From a virus, in IMG/VR virus record IMGVR_UViG_3300047157_000051, positions 1 through 49,315 of that record: DNA of 49,315 nucleotides, one strand, 5' to 3'. Numbering within the stretch: the first letter of the stretch is position 1; the number at the start of each line of letters is the position of its first letter. Shown here in pieces: positions 43,783-49,315 of the stretch. A program made the position numbers and the translations under genes. The notes below the pieces were generated by a model, which was not told where the DNA came from, searched no databases, and saw only the letters and a list, made by a program, of their open reading frames with translations.

Positions 43783-45785
43783 TTTGCATTCCTATGATTT
43801 GTGCCATGATAGCTGCTTCTTCAGGGTCGTTTAAAACTTCATCTGGGTCTAAGTCTAAGCTATAGGCAAGTTCACTAATCAGTTTAGAAATCTTAACAAA
43901 TGGAGCAACAGCAGGATTTTGTACAGTTTGTAAGAAGGTAGTAAGTCTTTGACTTCTTACTTCTTTCTGCATCAAGCTGTTTGTTCCAGTAGCTTTAACT
44001 TCTAAATCACCTTTGACATCTAGTGAGCCTTCAAAGAACTGCATGTTCCATTGGAAGAAAGCTTCTCCTAGAGGTCTTAATAAAAAGTCGTCAAGGTTTT
44101 TAACAACTGTTTTAATATTTAAACTTGATGCACCTAATAACATGGACATACCCGAAGCAGTCCTTGTCATACTTTGTACACCTGTTTGTCCGTGTGAATA
44201 ACTAGGTATGCCAGTTTGTTCGTCTGCAAGTTGTCTAAACTTGTCAAACATCATCATGTTTTCTGGTGCTGTGTTAGGAAACTTCAAACCATGTATAGCT
44301 TGTCCGGGCATACCAGCTTGTCTTCTGAATATTTTACCCGGATATATTTCCATAGACTGTCCACCAACTAAGGCAGACTCATCTACATCAAACACCAAAG
44401 ACCCAGCCATTGCTAGGTTATCTACAGCCATACGTGCATGACCGTTCATAATCTGTTGAGAATCATCCATGTTCTCAGCTACACCAATACCAAAGAAGTT
44501 ATAAGGGTTTCTTTCGTATGGGAAAGCGTGGTAAGGTATTCTATAAGGAGTAAATGGATTGACCACTGCTCTTAATAAACTGTTACCACATATCCAAGCA
44601 TTAACTTGGACTTCATCTAAATCATCAATATCATCTGAAAGTTCTATACCGACTTCACGTGCATACTCTGCATCCATGATTCCCCAGTATTCAAGAACTT
44701 CAAAGTTAGATTGATAGTCTTCATCAGCTCTTGCATCATCTTTTAAATGTGACTCAAAGCTTTTCTCTTCGTAGTTAGCACCCATCTGTAAACAATTACG
44801 TATAGCATCCTCATCAAAGTAAGGCATGTTACGAAGTTGTCTAAGTTGAGATTTGTTTAGTTTGTGTCTGTGAATAACATACTCACACTCTTCAATGCTA
44901 GTAGCTCCGGGGTCTGGATAAAAATCCCAACAACTAACAAACTCAATTCTAGGTACTCTAACTTCTAATGGGTTATAACTTCTTTCACCATCTTCACCGG
45001 TATCCCACTTGTGAAGTTTCTTGTTAAAGTTAAATGGTCCTTTTACAATCCCTGTACCAAGTAGAGAAGATTCTAAAAGAGCATTTCTAATTTCTGATGA
45101 ACCCTTTGATTCATCTATTTGATCGTGGATAAGTTTTTCCATTCTCCTTGCAGCTTTCTGTGCTGGAGAAATTTCTAAGACTTGTAGGTATAGGACTAAA
45201 GCCTTCAACCAATTGATCTTCTACTTTATCTTCAAGAGTTTCTTCAAAGATTCCTTTTTGGAAAGTAGCTCCGGGTTTAAGAACTTTACCATCACCTTCG
45301 TATCCAACATCGTAAGGATTATCCATTCTGTTACCAATATCATCTGGTAACTCACCACCACCCATAGTACTTTCTAATCCGGGTGCACCTGTTTGAGTAT
45401 CTAAGTGTGCATTAGCTAATTCACCTTCTGGTATTTTAGTTTCTGCAATACCAATTGGAAACTTACCTGTACCAAAGATTACATCAACAAGTTGACCAAA
45501 AGCAGCCAGTACTTTTGTTTTAGTAATCTTTACAAAGATACGAGACTTTTCTGAGTCTCTAAACTTAATGGACTTGTTGTAAAGTCCTCTGTAGTTTTCG
45601 TAAGCTTTTAACCAACGTGATTCATCTGAACGTCTTGAGTCTTCAGCAACTTGAAATCTTGATTTAACAATACCAACAAGATTACTTTTTTGTTCTATTT
45701 CAAGATCAAGATTTTTACCAGCTTCACCTTCTACATCTTGGTAGAGGTTGTCAGCGTTTAAAAATGTATTATCGTTGTCTGCCAT
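43580..45785 (-). CDS. Portal protein, one frameshift
   Basis: Forms the vertex through which DNA enters and leaves. Starts MADNDNTFLNADNLYQDVEG; ENYRGLYNKSIKFRDSEKSR, FVKITKTKVLAAFGQLVDVI, GTGIVKGPFNFNKKLHKWDT, YPDPGATSIEECEYVIHRH and MARTASGMSMLLG-like MTRTASGMSMLLGASSLNIK are typical. An indel near 45195 joins the two frames. The Gly/Gln/Pro-rich end (GGGNIGIGNVPVAGEDQFSG) overlaps a second gene. About 735 aa. It lies between TerL and scaffold, the usual order. Confidence 0.75.
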
Positions 45786-45790
45786 AAACT

Positions 45791-47453
45791 TTAATATCCA
45801 AATGTTGAATCAGCCGGTTGATGGATATCTCTTTTTAATCCTCTCAACCTATCGAATGTACTTACCATTCGTGGTCTACTCATTATCATATAACGCAATG
45901 CATCATATGCGTGATCTGAAGCATGTGTATCCACATCCTCCGGATTGTTCTTTGATAACGGTATAGACTGTAATTCTCTTATTAAGTTAGGACATGTATT
46001 AAATATCTGTAACTTAGGTCTACCATTATCTTGAACCTTTAGAAACTCATGTATCTGGATTTTACCCTGTACCCTATTCTTATCTGCTGGTCTAAGCTTA
46101 TGTCCTGCTCGTACAAGTGCTTCTCCAACAGTAGGTCCTGTAGTACCTGTTCTAGCCCACGCTGCTGTATCCAAGACACCAGAGACCGAGTAAGGGTCTT
46201 CTAGTTCCATACTTGTTATTATACTACCTAATTCTTCTCCTGTCAAGCCTTTTCTGTATAATTCTCTATAAATTATTAAAGTTCCGTCATTTTGGTCCAT
46301 TATTCCCCATAAACAACAGCTTTCTGCAGCGTATCCATAGTCAACTGCTTTAACTCTTTCCCAGTGTAAAGGTAATTCAAACGGAGTAATCACATGATGT
46401 AGTGGGTCAAACTCTACAAAAGCTGCACCTTCTGCTACATCCCAGTTACCTTCAAGCAATTGTCTGCGTTGAATCGGTGGTAAAGATTTAAGCATTTGCT
46501 CATAGACACCATCATCTGCAAGGTATGGGTTATCAGCTAACTTAGCCGGAATAAACTTACGTGTTAAGTCCATCACCACCTTGAAAACTTGTATTGTGTT
46601 CTGAAGGTTCTATGTATCTTTTCTTAACCCAATGAGAACCAACACCACCGGGGTTAGCAGTACAGCGAAGGTATGTTTGTATTTCTGGGTCAGTTGTTCT
46701 TAGTCGTGAAGCAAGATAGTTCCAACTAAACTCTGTGGGTAAGTGAGTAATCTCATCAAAGCCTATCCAACTATATGCTTGTCCTTGATATCTGTATACG
46801 TCTGCATCTCTCTCAAGGAAACCAAACTCAACCTTTGCACCGCTTGGAAAGTTCCAAAGCTTTTCAACTTCTCTAAACTTAGCACCGGGAAAAGCTTGTG
46901 GATATAACTCACGTGACTTGTCAATCATCTCACGAAGTTCTGGCATAGAACGTCTGAGGATTAAAGCACGATGAGCTTTCTTGTGACAATATCTTAGTGG
47001 GTCTACAATCATGGCAAAAGATTTACCACCACCGGCAGCTCCACCATACAATACATCTTTTTCACCGGCAGCAAGAAAGTCTGTCTGAGGACCTTCGTTA
47101 GCGTGGAATAATACTTTGTGGTTGTCTAGATTTTCTTGTACAGCCTTGGGAAGATTGTCAAGTTCATCTGTCAGTGACAGGACCTTCTACAGTCTTGTCA
47201 AGTTTTTGAATTGTTTCTTTTTGTTTTTTAAAAGATTGTCTAGCGTTGTTAAGCTTGGCTTCAAGCTTTTTAATGTTACGCTGCTTACGACCTACAGTTG
47301 CACTCGCAGCTTTGATAGCTTTTTCTGGTGCTGGTCTTAGGTCGACCTGCTTTCTTTTTAGGAGTTCCGTCTTTCTTTAAGATGAAAGTTACCATCATCA
47401 TCTTGCAAGTAGAGATGAGGATTCCTCTCCCAGTCTTTCGTTTCGTTTACCAT
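45791..47453 (-). CDS. terL: Terminase large subunit, frameshifted
   Basis: The packaging motor. Walker A GGAAGGGKS, Walker B WIGFDEITHLP, coupling-type RLRTTDPEIQTYLRCTANPG, and a nuclease domain with AVDYGYA, LDTAAWA and HASDHAYDALRY acidic residues. The N-terminal extension (from MVNETKDWERN at 47453) has a coiled coil (NIKKLEAKLNNARQSFKKQK), with shifts near 47375, 47340 and 47177 before reaching LPKAVQENLDNHKVLFHANE. One more shift near 46570 joins the nuclease half. About 554 aa. No small terminase is obvious, unless the upstream gene serves as it. Confidence 0.85.
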
Positions 47454-47693
47454 ATTTTTTATCTATGTGTTTCTTTAAACCGGGAGTAGAAATTCTTTCT
47501 GTCTGTTTTGTATTCTAACCAATCACATGCAGCTTGTAGTGATATCTCTTCGTTGACTATCATGTTCTCAGCAATTTGTAAAGCTTCTAGTTGATCTTCA
47601 ATTGGGTTTAAGAAATCCTGTAACCTCATCTAACTCATACCCAAACGGAATGGTTGAGGTTTTTCTTTTAATATATCCGTCAGGTAATAACAT
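47398..47693 (-). CDS. HTH-like protein upstream of terL, frameshifted, possible small terminase
   Basis: MLLPDGYIKRKTSTIPFGYE, then after an indel near 47603 EDQLEALQIAENMIVNEEIS and CDWLEYKTDR. After another near 47500 it reads ISTPGLKKHIDKKYGKR and overlaps the terL start. The GLKK...KKYG end resembles helix-turn-helix or resolvase-like DNA-binding ends seen in this position in marine phages. Its position argues for a small terminase role; that is inference. About 98 aa. Confidence 0.55.
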
Positions 47694-47711
47694 CTTAGAT
47701 AATTTAGTCTG

Positions 47712-47843
47712 TTAGACTATCCACATAATAATAAAAGCTGATATAAAACCTATACCACACATAACACCCCAGACTTGCATGTCTGTAAGGTCATTGGTAT
47801 TAATCATACTATTTACTTTTTTTTCTAGTAGTTCTTTTAACAT
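47712..47843 (-). CDS. 43-aa single-pass membrane protein
   Basis: MLKELLEKKVNSMINTNDLT is a basic amphipathic start, followed by a hydrophobic helix (VWGVMCGIGFISAFIIMWIV). It overlaps the next gene in another frame. Short membrane proteins here may be holin or membrane-binding factors. Unknown function. Confidence 0.5.
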   Translation of the reverse strand: MLKELLEKKVNSMINTNDLTDMQVWGVMCGIGFISAFIIMWIV

Positions 47844-47925
47844 TTGTTTTCCTCTTTGTTTGTTTCTTTGGAGCTAGAGCTTTCTTAAATAACTTACTAT
47901 AAGCTTTCTTTACTTTTCTAACCAT
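47809..47925 (-). CDS. 38-aa very basic protein
   Basis: MVRKVKKAYSKLFKKALAPK and a Lys/Arg/Thr-rich end. Nucleic-acid binding by charge. It overlaps the membrane gene (47809-47843) in a different frame, and sits just downstream of the 60-aa conserved gene. Confidence 0.45.
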   Translation of the reverse strand: MVRKVKKAYSKLFKKALAPKKQTKRKTNVKRTTRKKSK

Positions 47926-47928
47926 TCT

Positions 47929-48111
47929 TTAATCATTGTCATTGTTGTTCTCCTCGGTTTTCTTTTTACCGAATATTCTATCCCAGTTATCTCTATAGTC
48001 TTGTGTATAGAATCCGGGTCTAGGATTAGCACCCTTACTTCCGTGTGTATTTTTATATATGGGTGATTTAAATGTAAAAGGTTTTTCGTCACTGCCTATT
48101 TGTTTACCCAT
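47929..48111 (-). CDS. Conserved marine phage protein, 60 aa
   Basis: MGKQIGSDEKPFTFKSPIYK, HGSKGANPRPGFYTQDYRDN and WDRIFGKKK, followed by an Asn/Asp tail. The pattern is one I have seen in marine podoviruses upstream of terL. Function is unknown. Intact; an overlapping frame (47910-48092) is a shadow. Confidence 0.6.
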   Translation of the reverse strand: MGKQIGSDEKPFTFKSPIYKNTHGSKGANPRPGFYTQDYRDNWDRIFGKKKTEENNNDND

Positions 48112-48246
48112 GATCTTCTCCTTGCATACATTTATGCCATTCTTCTAAGACTATTTCTTCAGATAAGCAGCATAATAAATGTCTTTACACTTGTCAAACT
48201 CATTGTTGTTTGATGTTGTTACACACTCATCAACAAAACTAAACTA
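48104..48246 (-). CDS. Cys-containing small protein, start unresolved, one frameshift
   Basis: Pieces FVDECVTTSNNNEFDKCKDI and CLSEEIVLEEWHKCMQGEDH join around 48172 and end at 48104. Cys residues spaced as C-x11-C and C-x14-C, reminiscent of a CHCH-like helical hairpin, which is only a resemblance. No good start codon is visible, probably lost to an indel near 48240. Confidence 0.45.
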
Positions 48247-48785
48247 ATAGTTCTTATTACCACTTAACTTGTTAGCCCAGTATGCTGCAGACAACACACC
48301 TTTGGCAATGTTCTTAGCGTGACGAGCTTTAAATGATTTCTTTTGGCTTTATCTTTTGACTCACCTGCTTTAGGATTTTTACCTGCACCACTTAGCACCC
48401 TGTTGTCCAAATCTAATAGTTTTAATTGTACTACCTGATTTAGCTACAACAATATGTGATTTAGTAGGATGATTGGGAGTACGCTTGGGTTTGTTGTAAC
48501 CACTTACTCCTGCTCGTTTTAACCTACCATCTGCTTTACCACCTTTAGCCATTCTAAATTTCCTTGTTTTATCTGCAATCTTATCTGGTTGTTTAGAGTG
48601 TTGTTTACCTGCAGCTTTATCTTTTCTTTTCTTTGCTGTCGTAGCTGCATACTCTGAATCACTTAAAGCTTCTCTAGCTTTCTTAGGTAAATATCTTTCA
48701 CCTGTTTCACTAGACTTCTTACCAGACTTAGTTCCCCAGTCTTGTTTGCTCCAATCTTTTAATGATTTTGTGACTTCTTTAACAT
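48244..48785 (-). CDS. DUF6321-type conserved phage protein, frameshifted
   Basis: ATG at 48785 in a TAATG overlap. After a shift near 48772, SLKDWSKQDWGTKSGKKSS, GERYLPKKAREALSDSEYAA, KRAGVSGYNKPKRTPNHPTK and TIRFGQQG appear. After shifts near 48397 and 48343 it ends KSFKARHAKNIAKGVLSAAY-WANKLSGNKNY at 48244. Basic throughout. I associate this with DUF6321, widespread in marine phages, function unknown. About 180 aa. Confidence 0.7.
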
Positions 48786-49006
48786 TACTTATACCCTCCA
48801 CCAGCTTTCTTGTAAGCTTTGGCTAGGGCTTGTGCTTTACGTGCAGACCATTTACCGGCTGCAGTACCGTGTGAAGCTTGTGAGCTTTATTCGTTGAAAT
48901 ATTCTTTTACGTAGTCCGGGCTTGGTATAGTTACCTGCTTTGTTGACAGTGGACTTCTTTTTTTAGCTTTACCACCTTTTCTAAGTTGTAATCTTTCTAA
49001 TAACAT
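48785..49006 (-). CDS. Conserved basic phage protein, about 74 aa, frameshifted
   Basis: MLLERLQLRKGGKAKK, a shift near 48965, then KSTVNKAGNYTKPGLRKRIF. Another shift near 48888 gives SHGTAAGKWSARKAQALAKA-YKKAGGGYK. The pattern recurs in marine phages next to DUF6321 genes. Very basic; function unknown. TAATG overlaps on both sides suggest coupling. Confidence 0.6.
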
Positions 49007-49214
49007 TAGTGTAGTGTCCTATCTTCTTCTTTAGGTATAGTGTTTAAGTATTCTTTTTCTAGATCATCATCACATAGATGCTGTCTAACTCACCCACAAC
49101 AACTAAATGGTTCTGGGCTGCAGCTAGTTCTGCTTTCTCATAAGATGAAGCTACAATGTTAGGACCTGCAAAGGTTGTACCGTAAGCTTCTATCTCAGTC
49201 AGAAATATCTTCAT
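49006..49214 (-). CDS. Small conserved protein, about 69 aa, one frameshift
   Basis: MKIFLTEIEAYGTTFAGPNI, VASSYEKAELAAAQNHLVVV, then a shift near 49078 to LCDDDLEKEYLNTIPKEEDR. It looks like a small regulator-type alpha/beta protein. I know the N-terminal pattern from other phages, function unknown. ATGA overlap with the gene before it. Confidence 0.55.
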
Positions 49215-49315
49215 TGTATGATTAATCCAATACACCATCCAGCTATAAAGACTAATAAAGCATCTACAGGATTGTGTTTGATAAAGTCAAACAAATTATT
49301 GAGATACTTCTTCAT
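49211..49315 (-). CDS. 34-aa membrane protein at the window edge
   Basis: The ATG is the last three bases of the window (49313-49315), and MKKYLNNLFDFIKHNPVDAL leads to a hydrophobic helix (LVFIAGWCIGLIIQ). Its upstream region is not in the window unless position 1 continues it. Joining would place AAAGG about 10 bases before this ATG. Function is unknown. Confidence 0.5.
   Translation of the reverse strand: MKKYLNNLFDFIKHNPVDALLVFIAGWCIGLIIQ

Noticed and set aside
47910-48092. Second 60-aa frame overlapping the gene at 47929-48111
   Set aside because: It is a shadow frame; the other frame carries the conserved pattern and better ribosome site.

Overview
The window reads as a complete or near-complete genome of a lytic tailed dsDNA phage with a short, podovirus-type tail. 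It is AT-rich and carries gene families typical of marine phages. Evidence for this is a T7-like replisome, class I ribonucleotide reductase genes, a TerL/portal/scaffold/capsid block, and tail tubular proteins A and B. I found no RNA polymerase, integrase, repressor, tRNA or reverse transcriptase, so transcription should depend on host RNA polymerase, and several sigma70-like promoters are visible. A well-formed CTGT-N8-ACAG LexA-type box at 666-685 weakly favours a gamma- or betaproteobacterial host.

Layout: 1-797 is a gene-free regulatory region with inverted repeats, a C-rich island, an SOS-like box and a promoter. From 798 to 17202 genes run on the plus strand. First come about 25 small, mostly unknown early genes, many joined by ATGA overlaps (798-7553). 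Then comes a replication and nucleotide module: ssDNA-binding protein, primase-helicase, DNA polymerase A, Cas4/RecB-like exonuclease, endonuclease I-like nuclease, DUF3310 protein, NrdA and NrdB (7717-17035). A hairpin-rich stretch at 17202-17271 separates the convergent halves. From 49315 back to 17279 all genes run on the minus strand: small packaging-side genes, TerL, portal, scaffold, major capsid protein, decoration-like protein, tail tubes A and B, a giant repeat-rich tail fibre, internal virion proteins (one ending in a lytic transglycosylase-like domain), and finally a cassette of membrane and exported proteins (17279-21632). The two outermost genes would be divergent around 1-797 if the ends join.

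How it works together: early small proteins probably remodel the host. The T7-like replisome copies DNA using dNTPs from NrdAB and host DNA broken down by the nucleases. TerL and portal package it into the scaffolded capsid. The internal proteins and the TTPA/TTPB tail deliver it. The exported low-complexity cassette at the end of the late operon sits where lysis genes are expected and is the least understood part.

Quality: many conserved genes are split by single-base indels (polA, primase-helicase, nrdA, exonuclease, TerL, portal, capsid, fibre), while long stretches (17279-26000, 32925-35480) are intact. This looks like unevenly polished long-read sequence rather than true gene decay. Coordinates of broken genes span the whole inferred gene, and the evidence text says where the frame changes.
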